Assembly (NCBI RefSeq): GCF_004000985.1
Contig: NZ_BIMH01000023.1
Span: forward strand, 1-64,000
Source of the DNA: Paenibacillus validus NBRC 15382
GTDB taxonomy: Bacteria > Bacillota > Bacilli > Paenibacillales > NBRC-103111
Direction: 5' to 3'
DNA: 64,000 bases
A model generated the notes under the pieces. The model saw nothing but the letters and a program-made list of their open reading frames with translations, ran no database searches and was not told the origin of the DNA. Made by a program: the position numbers and the translations under genes. Positions 16,421-24,902 of this stretch are shown in pieces. Numbering within the stretch: position 1 is the first letter of the stretch; each line of letters starts with the position of its first letter.

Positions 16421-17341
16421 CTATTCCTTCCAATTTTGCGGATGCCCTTCGCCGACATAGTCGGCCGCAGCGGCATTAGCTCTCACTTGCTCAGGGCTTT
16501 TGCAGCCTGGGATGACGGCGGTGACGGCCGGATGCTTCAAGCACCAAGCGAGCGCCCACGTCGACATGTCCAGGCCGGCCGGTACTTCGTTACGGCGGAT
16601 TTGTTCGACTTCCTCGAGCTTGAGGCGCGTTTGCTCCGCCTCATGACGAGAGCGCACGTCATTGGCGGCGAATACGGCGCCGGGCTTGTACTTGCCGCTC
16701 AAGTAACCGCTGGCTAGCGGCACGCGCGCCAGTACGCCCAGCTGCTGCGATTCGCATGAAGGGAAGACGCGCTCCTCTGGCTTGCGGTCGAGCCGGTTGT
16801 ACACGACTTGAATCACTTCCGAGCCTACCCGGGAAGACGCTTCGACCTGATGTAAATTATCGTTGCTGGCGATCGACGTCCCGAGGTGGCGGATTTTCCC
16901 GGCCTGCACCTGCTTGTTCAGCATCGTCCAGAGCGCTTCGTTGTCGAACACCTCGTTCGTTCCGGAATGGAACTGGTAGATGTCGATGTAATCGGTCTGC
17001 AGCGCCTTCAACGACGCATCGAGCTGCGCCAGCACTTCGTCCGCCGACCATACCTGCGAACGGGTGAAATTCTCATGGAAGTGATGGCCGAACTTCGTCG
17101 CGATCACCCAATCCTCGCGCCGGCTGCGAGCGATGTACTGGCCGATCAGCTTCTCCGATGTATGATCGCCGTAGCATTCGGCCGTATCGATCAGGTTGAT
17201 GCCGCATTCGCGCGCTTCATCGAGAATGGCGTCCGCCTCGCTTTGCGTGTAGGGCTTACCCCATTCACCGCCGAGCTGCCAAGTGCCGACGCCGATGACG
17301 GACACCTTCAGGTTTGTTTTGCCTAGTACCCGGTACTTCAT
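16421..17341 (-). CDS. Aldo/keto reductase
   Basis: A 306-residue NAD(P)H-dependent oxidoreductase of the AKR superfamily. The catalytic tetrad is readable as Asp and Tyr in LIDTAECYG, Lys in IATKFG and His in IYQFHSG. The start ATG follows AAGGAGG by 8 nt. It is a single-gene unit with its own terminator, upstream of the tRNA-Gly in the opposite direction. The physiological substrate cannot be told. Confidence 0.92.
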   Translation of the reverse strand: MKYRVLGKTNLKVSVIGVGTWQLGGEWGKPYTQSEADAILDEARECGINLIDTAECYGDHTSEKLIGQYIARSRREDWVIATKFGHHFHENFTRSQVWSADEVLAQLDASLKALQTDYIDIYQFHSGTNEVFDNEALWTMLNKQVQAGKIRHLGTSIASNDNLHQVEASSRVGSEVIQVVYNRLDRKPEERVFPSCESQQLGVLARVPLASGYLSGKYKPGAVFAANDVRSRHEAEQTRLKLEEVEQIRRNEVPAGLDMSTWALAWCLKHPAVTAVIPGCKSPEQVRANAAAADYVGEGHPQNWKE

Positions 17342-17459
17342 AAATCGATTCCTCCTTGGAATGGATTGGAAAATGATATATGTAAATCATATCGGTTTCC
17401 GGACGGGAGTTCAAATGTTAGCGTTTTCGCAGAGTTCCCTCTGCTTCAGCAGTTCCATC

Positions 17460-17488
17460 TAGACAAATGGCCCCACAGCGCGTATAAT
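17460..17488 (+). promoter_or_regulatory. Promoter of tRNA-Gly
   Basis: TAGACA (17460-17465), a 17-nt spacer and a perfect TATAAT (17483-17488), about 20 bp before the tRNA. Confidence 0.8.
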
Positions 17489-17508
17489 GTGAACTAGCTG
17501 TTTCACCC

Positions 17509-17579
17509 GCGGGTGTAGTTCAATGGCAGAACTCCAGCTTCCCAAGCTGGTGGCGTGGGTTCGATTCCCATCACCCGCT
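17509..17579 (+). tRNA. tRNA-Gly (anticodon CCC)
   Basis: A 71-nt cloverleaf: acceptor arms GCGGGTG and CACCCGC plus discriminator T, anticodon stem CCAGC/GCTGG around TTCCCAA giving anticodon CCC, and T-arm GTGGGTTCGATTCCCAT. CCA is not encoded. The last 45 nt are duplicated at 20985-21031, marking it as the integration target of the element downstream. Confidence 0.95.
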
Positions 17580-17581
17580 TA
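17535..17581 (+). repeat. attL: 47-bp direct repeat within tRNA-Gly 3' half
   Basis: These 47 bp, from CAGCTTCCCAAGC in the anticodon arm to CCCGCTTA past the tRNA end, are identical to 20985-21031. The copies are exactly 3,450 bp apart. Sequence outside differs at once on both sides. A tRNA 3'-end duplication next to a tyrosine integrase is the classical footprint of site-specific integration; the intact tRNA is at this end. Confidence 0.93.
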
Positions 17582-17586
17582 CTAGA

Positions 17587-17613
17587 AAACCTTGAGAGAT
17601 CAAGGTTTTTTTC
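17587..17613 (+). terminator. Terminator behind tRNA-Gly, supplied by the element
   Basis: AAACCTTGA-GAGA-TCAAGGTTT (17587-17608) followed by more T. It lies just inside the element, so insertion brought a new terminator to the tRNA gene. Confidence 0.75.
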
Positions 17614-17627
17614 ATTCCACTTGAATG

Positions 17628-18456
17628 TTAAAACTCGACTGATTTCTCGGTTGGGGACGAATTGGGGACGAAATTTTTTGGGTTGAACTTTTCTAACTTA
17701 TCCGCCGTATCCCGAGAGACCTTCTTAGTGACGTGAGCATAAAAATCAGCTGTTACCTCAAACTTGGAATGACCAAGCCGCTCCTGAATCGCTTTGAGCG
17801 ATGCATTTTCCTCAATTAGGAGTGTCGCGGCGCTGTGTCTGAGATCGTGTAAACGGATGTTCTTTAACTGATGTCTTTTGACGATTAGAAAGCGCCGCTA
17901 TTAAATCCCGTGCTTCCTTCTCGTCATAATAATTCATTTTCTTTCTTTGAACTTTTGGCTGCTTTACCCCATCGATTGGATTTTTCTGAAGCAATCTCCA
18001 TTCTACAGCTTTATTAAGCAAATGTTTTAATACTTTGCATATGTAAAGCACGGTTGAATCGGACAGTGGTTTAGAATTCGAAACAGATTTACTAAGATCA
18101 TCAATAAAAGTTACAACTTGTATGGTTCTTATCTGATTGATCTGCAAATGGCCAAATTTAGGGAGGGTGTGTTGTCTAATATGTTCCATATACACTTTCA
18201 TTGTGGAGGGGGCTAGGTTCCTTGCTGCATGTTTTTCTTTCCACTCGTCAACAAAAGTTGATAATGTTATTTTCTCTGGAGAGATATACTCTCCTACCTC
18301 GACCTCTATCTGGAATTTTGCAAGCTCTGACATAGCCTCTTTTTTCGTATTTGTACGAACTGTTTTCATCTTTTTGATTCTTTTACCGTTTGCATCATAA
18401 CCGGCTTCAACAATGAGTCGGTATGAATTAGGTCCCCTTTTTTCGATTGACGCCAT
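17628..18456 (-). pseudogene. Tyrosine recombinase (phage-type integrase) with internal deletion
   Basis: The ATG at 18456 follows AAAGGAAAGG and opens an intact arm-binding and core-binding region (RGPNSYRLIVEAGYDANGKR at the start, then LSTFVDEWKEKHAARNLAPS) to about residue 193 (KEARDLIAALS). The frame then shifts and ends at 17812. In another frame the C-terminal part resumes as LIVKRHQLKNIRLHDLRHSA, LGHSKFEVTADFYAHV and ends near 17628, supplying the HxxR box, the His and the catalytic Tyr. The ~90-100 residues with the first catalytic Arg are missing. I read this as one deletion plus frameshift; the enzyme should be dead. Confidence 0.9.
17652..17675. repeat. 24-bp repeat, integrase-end copy
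   Basis: Contains two tandem TGGGGACGAA units and is identical to 20853-20876. It overlaps the end of the integrase coding region. Candidate arm-type integrase binding site. Confidence 0.6.
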
Positions 18457-18739
18457 AATACCTTTCCTTTCTAAAATTTGATTATGCGGGAATTCAGGGG
18501 AATGGATCGTTAAAAGAAAGAGATCCGGAAATTAGAGAGGTCAGTTGGAATCCGTGGCAGCAATAAATGATTTTTTTATTTTAAAAGTGTATCTAGTGGT
18601 TATTATCGATAGTAGTTTTTAACAAACTTGTGACACAATTCCGCATACTTAAAGTTTAAAAAAGGTTCTTATAATAAAGATATTTTACAAAATGTTTAGC
18701 AGGCTAGAACTATGTCACTTCAAATAAGGAGAATCCACC

Positions 18740-20365
18740 TTGAAAAAAAGTTTTTCGATATGGCTATTATTACTTGTGATTTCTCTTCTCCCTACTCAAA
18801 ATGTTTCAGCCGAAAACAAACAATCGAATGAATACAGCAAAGAAGAGCCTAGTCAGTTTAGAGTTCAAGCAAATATTTTTACTGTCGAGGATGAAAAAAA
18901 ATCGAAATTAATCCCAACTGTCAGCGTTAAAAAAGTTGATTTTCAAACAGGGCGCGTTTTTTTTGAAAAATATCCATTTCCAGAATACGCATTAGAAATT
19001 CCTAAAGGCTTCACTAAGCAGAAAATATCATATGAAGACTATTGGGCATCAGAAACCGAAGTGTTATCCTATAACGGTCGTCATCTGTTTAATGGATCAA
19101 GTGGTTTTTCTGACGGGTTTCAGGGGTCTTTTATTAATACTGAAGACGGACTAAAGGCATATTTTGTTTTATCGAGGGTATTTTTTAAAAATGAAAAAGT
19201 TTCTGATAAAAGTTATACAAGGCCGGCGGTAACGACTCTATTTGAATTTGATATGGCTACAAAAAAGTTAAGTATCAAAAATCAACTAGAAAGTAATGAC
19301 TTGTACTTAGTAAACGTACTCCCTGGTATCAAGGTTTATGGTGTTAGGGGGAGCGACAGCAATAATTATTATTCGTTGGTTGATCACAGGCATTTATTTG
19401 CGCTTCCAATCAAAGCAGGGCTACGGTTGTTCGATAATTCAGGTGGTTTTCCAGAAACCTACAATCCTTCTGCGGAAATCGGTGATTATATTGCAAATGA
19501 TCCCGATCAAACAAATAAATATTATATTATTCGAAAAGATGGGACAATGGAGGATGCGATTAAACTTCAACATGTTGGCATACACTTAGGCAATAGTTTG
19601 TACGAAAATGTATCGGATAAATATGGGAAATTCAAAAATATGCTTGTCACTTTCGAAAATGGTTCATACGAGACATTGTGTGAAGATCGGTCATGTCTCG
19701 GTTATTTCTCGCCCGATAAAAAGAACCTATTAATTAGAAATGCGATAGACAATAATGATGAAACACTATTGATTTATGATACAAATTCTCAACGAGTTGT
19801 GAAGTCAATCAAAAATTATGCATTATATCGGGGTGTTTTTCCAAGATATAGCTGGTTTGGAAATTCAATTATTTTAAAGAAACAGTATTATTTTGATGGC
19901 GAAGCGGAACTACCCTTTTTGCATTTGCCTACAGGAATAGTCACCTTGAAGAATGATAGTCTGATTACCTATTCACATTCAGATGTCCAAAATACATATT
20001 ATAATTTTAATCCCGAAAACCTAATTACAATGGCCGATCCTATTGAAGTATCTATCCGAGGAGAAAGTGTGAAATACAGTGGACAAGGAACATTCATAAC
20101 AGAAGATTACACAACTTATATTCCATTGAGAGACTTTATAGACAGTATACATGGAAAGATTACTGTGGATGGTATTAATGTAACCGTTGGATATAACAAT
20201 GCTACATTAACTTATAATCTGAACGATAAAGATAATCTTATTGTTTATGCAGGACGTGCCTACGTTAAAATTTGGGATATCGCTCCGAAGCTAGGATTTT
20301 CAGTCGAGCTTCAAGAACCTGGTAACAAGTCAGGTACTTTATGGAGGCGCTATATCTTGAATTAG
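18740..20365 (+). CDS. Secreted protein with C-terminal copper-amine-oxidase-N-like (stalk) domain
   Basis: A 541-residue AT-rich gene and the only intact cargo of the element. A signal peptide (KKSFSIWLLLLVISLLP, cleavage after NVSAE) is followed by a long beta-rich region of unknown function, resembling a beta-propeller in its short WF/GNS repeats. The last ~110 residues (YIPLRDFIDSIHGKITVDG, then VTVGYNNATLTYNL and AYVKIWDIAPKLGFSV) match the small stalk domain common in secreted Paenibacillus proteins. The TTG at 18740 follows TAAGGAG by 8 nt. No catalytic motif is seen. Confidence 0.75.
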   Translation: MKKSFSIWLLLLVISLLPTQNVSAENKQSNEYSKEEPSQFRVQANIFTVEDEKKSKLIPTVSVKKVDFQTGRVFFEKYPFPEYALEIPKGFTKQKISYEDYWASETEVLSYNGRHLFNGSSGFSDGFQGSFINTEDGLKAYFVLSRVFFKNEKVSDKSYTRPAVTTLFEFDMATKKLSIKNQLESNDLYLVNVLPGIKVYGVRGSDSNNYYSLVDHRHLFALPIKAGLRLFDNSGGFPETYNPSAEIGDYIANDPDQTNKYYIIRKDGTMEDAIKLQHVGIHLGNSLYENVSDKYGKFKNMLVTFENGSYETLCEDRSCLGYFSPDKKNLLIRNAIDNNDETLLIYDTNSQRVVKSIKNYALYRGVFPRYSWFGNSIILKKQYYFDGEAELPFLHLPTGIVTLKNDSLITYSHSDVQNTYYNFNPENLITMADPIEVSIRGESVKYSGQGTFITEDYTTYIPLRDFIDSIHGKITVDGINVTVGYNNATLTYNLNDKDNLIVYAGRAYVKIWDIAPKLGFSVELQEPGNKSGTLWRRYILN

Positions 20366-20382
20366 GTGATATCTTATTGTAA

Positions 20383-20532
20383 GAACGGATCAAGTATGGT
20401 ACCAAAGTCTGGACTCCCTGGGACAAAAAAGAGATCAGCCCCAAGTTTAAATTAATCAAAGCCGAAAATACCCCAGATATGGAAATGAGAAAAACCGGTC
20501 ACTTGAAAGTAAAAGATCCGAGCGATAAATAA
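20383..20532 (+). pseudogene. C-terminal remnant of an unidentified gene
   Basis: An open stretch with no start codon reads RIKYGTKVWTPWDKKEISPK and ends HLKVKDPSDK-stop at 20530-20532. The composition is protein-like and a hairpin follows directly, so it looks like the tail of a lost gene. An in-frame TAA at 20380 cuts it off upstream. Family not recognised. Confidence 0.45.
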
Positions 20533-20852
20533 CAAAAGTACCCCAGCCATTACCGGGCTGGAACTCTTAATCATTAGGCAATGCAGAAAATAAAGAAAGG
20601 AGTGGGCGTCCTAAAGTTCAATGTTTTTAAACAACTTTATTTCTGACCAGATACGCAACATAGGCAGTGGTTTACTGTATTTTCCGTGACCATTTTAAAC
20701 AACTTTATAATTAGAAAACACTATTATGACCGAGAGTAATTCTTAAGAATCCAGTAAAATCGAGGCTTCATCTAACGATTAACGGATTCAAAAAAACTCA
20801 GTGACGAATCCACCATATGGTATACGTTTAACACTCCAACCTACGGATATGA

Positions 20853-20876
20853 TGGGGACGAATTGGGGACGAAATT
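20853..20876. repeat. 24-bp repeat, attR-side copy
   Basis: Second copy of the 17652-17675 sequence, about 110 bp inside attR and followed by an inverted TTGTCCCC at 20883-20890. Confidence 0.6.
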
Positions 20877-20984
20877 AAACATTTGTCCCCAGATTGTACC
20901 CCAATACATCAGAGAGTGGTTTGTATAACCCCAGTAAAATCAGGCTTTTTCCGACTTAATCGGAAGCCATCAGACCCGCAATAT

Positions 20985-21031
20985 CAGCTTCCCAAGCTGG
21001 TGGCGTGGGTTCGATTCCCATCACCCGCTTA
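20985..21031 (+). repeat. attR: 47-bp direct repeat, tRNA-Gly 3' fragment
   Basis: Exact copy of 17535-17581; it contains only the 3' half of the tRNA and is not a functional tRNA gene. Confidence 0.93.
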
Positions 21032-21085
21032 TAGAGGATTTTTTGATAAAAGTGTTAAGTGGTCACATTAAAACCGGATTTCATA

Positions 21086-21138
21086 AAAAAAGCACACTAA
21101 CTGATTGTTCACTAAACAATTAGGAGGTGTGCTTTTTT
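21086..21138. terminator. Terminator-like hairpin beside attR
   Basis: AAAAAAGCACAC pairs with GTGTGCTTTTTT across a ~29-nt loop; active-looking in either direction. The gene it served is not present. Confidence 0.6.
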
Positions 21139-21181
21139 ATGCTTATCAAATTTGCAGTTAAAGATTTTATTGCTGACAAAA

Positions 21182-21319
21182 ATACGGATGCGTGGATTGA
21201 AACAGGAATTGCGTTGAGTTGAAATTATCGAACGTTGTCCGTCGCATCCTATACGGATGCGTGGATTGAAACGTGAGCACCCGGGTTGACAACGTGCTGG
21301 ATGCCGTCGTCGCATTCTA
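21182..21319 (+). CRISPR. Decayed type I-C-like CRISPR remnant
   Basis: One full 32-nt repeat (21241-21272) begins GTCGCATCCTATACGG and ends GCGTGGATTGAAAC, the hallmark of subtype I-C repeats, with GCATCC/GGATGC forming the stem. A 5'-truncated repeat (last 22 nt) is at 21182-21203 and a third begins at 21309 (10 of 11 bases match) before diverging. Spacers are 37 nt (21204-21240) and 36 nt (21273-21308), and the period of 68-69 nt is regular. No cas genes are in the window. The rest up to 21743 shows no gene. Confidence 0.85.
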
Positions 21320-21743
21320 GGCAAGATGTAGGATTCGACCATTTTTAGGTTTGACTGTGAGGGCCTCTTTGTTATGAATTAGTTTACCCTATCAATAGAT
21401 GCGGCTAGATTGTATGTTGTTTCCGTACGTCTCATGTGGAGTGTGTTGATTGAAAGCCAATAGCCCTTGTATTAAGCGGTATACAGGGTTTGAGCCTGTA
21501 TAATTTCGCGTAATTGGTATTGCGCGTAGGAATAGAGGGGGAATGATTTCACTACTAAATAATATTTATAAGGCGCCATCTTTGTGTAGAAAGGGTATAA
21601 TAAATTGGAAGAAGTATACACTAACAGGGCCTGTCTTGTGTTAATCTGGAAACAAAAAACTAAAAAATGCAATAGAATGCCAATGATTTTTGTCCATGTA
21701 AAAAACTAGGATACAAAAAGACTGAAGAAGAACAGGAGATACG

Positions 21744-23219
21744 ATGACAAAGGGAAAAGAAATAATAGAGACAGGATGGAACTTCGACAACAGTTATGCC
21801 CGTCTGCCGGAATCATTTTTTACCGTCACCAACCCAACCCCAGTACGCTCACCGAAGTTGATCATTCTCAATAATCCGTTGGCAACATCCCTGGGGTTGA
21901 ACGTCCAGGCGCTGCAAAGCGAAGATGGCGTAGCGGTGCTTGCCGGCAACCGGATTCCCGAAGGTGCTTTGCCTCTTGCTCAAGCTTACGCGGGGCATCA
22001 ATTCGGGCATTTTACCATGTTAGGGGACGGCCGGGCTCTGCTGCTTGGCGAGCAGATCACTCCCTTCGGTGAGCGGGTTGACATTCAGCTTAAGGGTTCA
22101 GGTAGAACGCCATACTCCCGTAGGGGTGATGGTCGAGCGGCACTTGGACCGATGCTGCGCGAATACATCATCAGCGAAGCCATGCATGCGCTTGGTATTG
22201 CGACTACCCGCAGCCTAGCGGTGGTGACAACGGGTGAGTCGGTAATCCGTGAAACCGACCTGTCTGGCGCAATTTTGACTCGCGTGGCTGCCAGTCATCT
22301 GCGCGTCGGCACCTTTCAATACGTTTCAAAATGGGGCACTGCCGAGGATCTCCGGGTCCTGGCTGATTATACATTGCAACGACATTTTCCAGACGTTGAC
22401 GCTGCCCAGAATCGCTATCTTTTCCTACTTCAGGAAGTGATTAAGCGTCAGGCCGTGCTGATTGCCAAATGGCAGCTGGTTGGCTTTATTCACGGGGTGA
22501 TGAACACCGACAACATGGCCATTAGTGGAGAAGCCATTGATTATGGTCCTTGCGCCTTCATGGATGCCTATGACCCGGCAACGGTATTCAGTTCCATTGA
22601 CACTCAAGGCCGCTATGCCTATGGCAATCAGCCGCATATTGCCGCGTGGAATCTCGCGCGATTTGCTGAAGCGCTATTGCCGCTGCTGCATGAAAATCAG
22701 GAGCAGGCTGTCGAACTGGCCCAGGATGCGATTTCAAATTTTACGGAGTGGTATCACTTGAATTGGCTCGCGGGAATGAGAGCAAAACTGGGGATATTTA
22801 ACGAAGAGATAGAGGATGAATCCCTTATTGAAGACCTGCTCAGTATGATGCAAAAGTATCGTGCGGACTATACCAATACCTTCCGCTCATTAACTTTTGA
22901 TACGGCGGAGGATACGGTTCTGTTTACGACCCCGGAATTTGCTCAGTGGCACGAGCTGTGGCAGGCGAGATTAGGCAGGCAGCAGGAAACGAAAGCCTCC
23001 TCGCATCAGTTGATGCGGAACAGCAATCCTGCGCTAATCCCTCGGAACCACCGGGTAGAAGCCGCACTAGAAGCCGCAGTGAAACAAGGAGACTACAGCG
23101 TGATGGAGCGGCTTCTTGATGTTCTTTCAAGCCCTTACGCGCATTCCCCCGAACAGGCTGATTACTCGACACTGCCTGCGCAATCAAACCGTCCTTACCG
23201 AACCTTTTGCGGCACATGA
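21744..23219 (+). CDS. selO: Protein adenylyltransferase SelO (YdiU family)
   Basis: A 491-residue full-length pseudokinase-fold enzyme that transfers AMP to Ser/Thr/Tyr of target proteins, in family members linked to redox stress. Motifs are intact: [35 protein letters not shown] with the metal-binding residues, and DYGPCAFMD. The C-terminus ends RTFCGT, the conserved Cys-containing tail where eukaryotic SelO has selenocysteine. The ATG follows AGGAG by 6-7 nt. Single-gene unit, terminator at 23295. Confidence 0.95.
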   Translation: MTKGKEIIETGWNFDNSYARLPESFFTVTNPTPVRSPKLIILNNPLATSLGLNVQALQSEDGVAVLAGNRIPEGALPLAQAYAGHQFGHFTMLGDGRALLLGEQITPFGERVDIQLKGSGRTPYSRRGDGRAALGPMLREYIISEAMHALGIATTRSLAVVTTGESVIRETDLSGAILTRVAASHLRVGTFQYVSKWGTAEDLRVLADYTLQRHFPDVDAAQNRYLFLLQEVIKRQAVLIAKWQLVGFIHGVMNTDNMAISGEAIDYGPCAFMDAYDPATVFSSIDTQGRYAYGNQPHIAAWNLARFAEALLPLLHENQEQAVELAQDAISNFTEWYHLNWLAGMRAKLGIFNEEIEDESLIEDLLSMMQKYRADYTNTFRSLTFDTAEDTVLFTTPEFAQWHELWQARLGRQQETKASSHQLMRNSNPALIPRNHRVEAALEAAVKQGDYSVMERLLDVLSSPYAHSPEQADYSTLPAQSNRPYRTFCGT

Positions 23220-23294
23220 TAATAGAAGCGTTAGGGATGGTTCTTTCTGCTATGGATCACTGCACGAACTCACACAGTATCGTAATGAATGACC

Positions 23295-23325
23295 AAAAAA
23301 GGCAGTCCAAAGCTGTCTTTTTTGC
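23295..23325 (+). terminator. Terminator after selO
   Basis: AAAAAAGGCAG pairs with CTGTCTTTTTT (one G-U) around a 7-nt loop. Confidence 0.75.
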
Positions 23326-23417
23326 ATTTTAAAAAGGCCAGCAGGCTTTTTGAATAGATGCATCGTATGATGTCATGTATAAAAGCATGATTATATGAAG
23401 GGGAGGGGTTTAACAAA

Positions 23418-23843
23418 ATGGAAATCAAAGGATTAAACCATATCACTATCTCCGTATCTAACCTTGAGAAATCAATCTTATTTTATGAGCAAGCGCTTAA
23501 AGCGAAACTTATGGTTAAAGCAGAAAAGATGGCTTATTTTGATTTACATGGTATTTGGCTTGCTTTAAATGTACAAATGGATATTCCAAGAAATGATATT
23601 CATTCATCGTATACCCACATAGCTTTTACAGTAGATGAACATGATTTTGAACATATTGAACAGCAACTTAAGAATCAAGGTGTAAGTATCCTGGATGGGC
23701 GTAATCGTGATGAAGCAAGAGAAGGAAAATCAATTTATTTTACGGACCCTGATGGACATAAATTTGAATTTCACACTGGAAATTTGCAAAAGCGAATCCA
23801 ATATTATAAGGATGAAAAGAAAAACATGACATTCTATATATAA
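23418..23843 (+). CDS. fosB: FosB-type metallothiol transferase (fosfomycin resistance)
   Basis: A 141-residue glyoxalase-fold enzyme closely following FosB throughout: GLNHITISVSNLEKSILFYE, AYFDLHGIWLALN, SYTHIAF, IYFTDPDGHKFEFHTG and the tail MTFYI. The three metal ligands are His in GLNHI, His in SYTHI and Glu in FEFHTG. FosB enzymes open the fosfomycin epoxide with bacillithiol. The gene is much AT-richer than selO and the following genes, which suggests recent acquisition. Start ATG; GGGGAGGGG lies ~9 nt upstream. No mobile-element ends are visible around it. Confidence 0.93.
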   Translation: MEIKGLNHITISVSNLEKSILFYEQALKAKLMVKAEKMAYFDLHGIWLALNVQMDIPRNDIHSSYTHIAFTVDEHDFEHIEQQLKNQGVSILDGRNRDEAREGKSIYFTDPDGHKFEFHTGNLQKRIQYYKDEKKNMTFYI

Positions 23844-24051
23844 TCATGTGTGAACAAAAGAGTAAGTTTCATTTACAAGCAGATGCCGCGGCAGTTTGCT
23901 TGTTTTATTGAAGTAACGTGGTACTTCAGTGCTCCAATGTTTGCGACCCTTGTTGAAAGTAATTCTAATATGTCCACTTATTCCCTGAATATTCGTAATA
24001 TTTCCATCCGCCGATTGGGGCAATCTACTGGTGGAGGTGTGAACAAACAAA

Positions 24052-24504
24052 ATGAGAAAGATCTTGGTACTGGTCCTATTGGGCACATTGGTTTTTGGAA
24101 ATTCGCCGGCGGAAGTTTACAGTTTGTCGTATGAAATGCAAGAGGAAGTCAAACCGTCGGGTACTGTTGAGCCTTTTAAACGGGGCGGATATCGTTCGCC
24201 TCGGGGAAGCTATAATCCCGGGATCGGGAGCCCCGGCCGTACAACTCCTGCTAGACCGGATAATGCGGTACGTAATCCAGCGCCTCCGAGAACGACGCCA
24301 TCTCCGCGAACCGGTTTTGGTGGATTTTTTGGCGGACTATTCGGTGGATTAGCTTTGGGGACGATTCTAGGATCACTGTTCAATCCATTTGCCGGTTTTT
24401 CGCTCGGGTTTCCTTTGCTTTCACTGCTAAGCCTCGCTTTATGGATCGTTGTTATTTTTACCGTCGTTCGACTAATTCGCAAGTCACGGCGCAATGGATA
24501 TTAA
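24052..24504 (+). CDS. Small exported, membrane-anchored hypothetical protein
   Basis: A 150-residue protein: signal peptide (RKILVLVLLGTLVFGNSPA), a Pro/Arg/Gly-rich basic linker (~45-90), a glycine-rich FGGFFGGLFGGLALG hydrophobic stretch, a second membrane segment LLSLLSLALWIVVIFTVVRL and a short basic tail RKSRRNGY. A GGTGGAGG site precedes the ATG by ~12 nt. The layout suggests a surface-exposed basic linker tethered to the membrane. Function unknown. Two hairpins follow (24525-24592). Confidence 0.7.
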   Translation: MRKILVLVLLGTLVFGNSPAEVYSLSYEMQEEVKPSGTVEPFKRGGYRSPRGSYNPGIGSPGRTTPARPDNAVRNPAPPRTTPSPRTGFGGFFGGLFGGLALGTILGSLFNPFAGFSLGFPLLSLLSLALWIVVIFTVVRLIRKSRRNGY

Positions 24505-24554
24505 TTTTACAACCGCTCACCGTCAAGGAACCCGAAAGGGCCCTTGCGAATTAT

Positions 24555-24592
24555 TAGGTCAGTCAGAAACTTCTGATTGGCCTATTTCCTTT
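24555..24592 (+). terminator. Terminator
   Basis: TAGGTCA-GT-CAGAA pairs with TTCTG-AT-TGGCCTA with a 2x2 internal loop and a T-rich exit. Confidence 0.6.
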
Positions 24593-24786
24593 GGTGCTTT
24601 AAATTGGGAGAAGGGTGTACCCCCTTAGAGAAACCTGCGGGTAACATCTAGCGTGTTGGCGTGCGGTCGTAATAATGGGATGGTATAGGGAGTTGATCCC
24701 CTTGCCCCGTTCAACTGCATGAGTCATGCCCAGTTGCTCTTCATTTGAAGGGCTTTTTGTCGTGAGGAATCGATTTTTGTCGGTTC

Positions 24787-24839
24787 TTCATAATTTCTTA
24801 ACGCTGCGTTAACATCGAGCGAACATAAATGACTACAAT
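24787..24839 (+). promoter_or_regulatory. Likely PhoP box array and -10 element
   Basis: Four hexamers stand in exact 11-bp phase: TTCATA (24787), TTAACG (24798), TTAACA (24809) and CGAACA (24820). The Bacillus PhoP consensus is TT(A/T)ACA repeated every 11 bp. TACAAT at 24834-24839 is a suitable -10 with no -35, as in PhoP-activated promoters. It serves the two-gene operon from 24903. The 24593-24786 stretch shows no gene. Confidence 0.68.
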
Positions 24840-24902
24840 TTAATTAATGAACCGCCTGCTGCTAAAGAGTTGGACACAAAGAAGGGAGGTTGATCATGTT
24901 AA

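Larger units (their letters stand above)
20366..20984. other. Non-coding right end of the element, with repeats
   Basis: Apart from the gene remnant (20383-20532), this stretch has no credible ORF. It holds a CCAGCC/GGCTGG hairpin at 20543-20561, a 16-bp direct repeat TTTTAAACAACTTTAT at 20625-20640 and 20693-20708, an imperfect repeat beginning CCAGTAAAATC at ~20752 and ~20931, the 24-bp end repeat at 20853-20876, an inverted TTGTCCCC at 20883-20890 and a TTCCGA/TCGGAA hairpin at 20949-20966. The density of repeats fits an integrase/excisionase attachment region. Confidence 0.55.
17582..21031. mobile_element. 3.45-kb integrated element in tRNA-Gly (defective)
   Basis: The segment is bounded by the 47-bp repeats. 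It is clearly AT-richer than the flanking chromosome and holds an internally deleted tyrosine integrase reading toward attL, a secreted cargo protein (18740-20365), a short gene remnant (20383-20532) and non-coding DNA. Two copies of a 24-bp sequence lie near the two ends (17652-17675 and 20853-20876). There are no replication, capsid or conjugation genes. It is a remnant of a larger integrative element or satellite, immobile by itself. Confidence 0.88.

Noticed and set aside
21112-21342. 76-codon minus-strand frame
   Set aside because: It translates the CRISPR repeats (repeated FNPRIRI) and is not a gene.
21425-21456. Possible fourth CRISPR repeat ending TTGATTGAAAG
   Set aside because: Only the 3' part is similar and it is off the 68-nt period; probably chance or very old decay.
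23844-24051. GAAGTAACGTGGTACTTC resembling a T-box antiterminator
   Set aside because: Lacks the full T-box core sequence, specifier structure and terminator; a small hairpin only.
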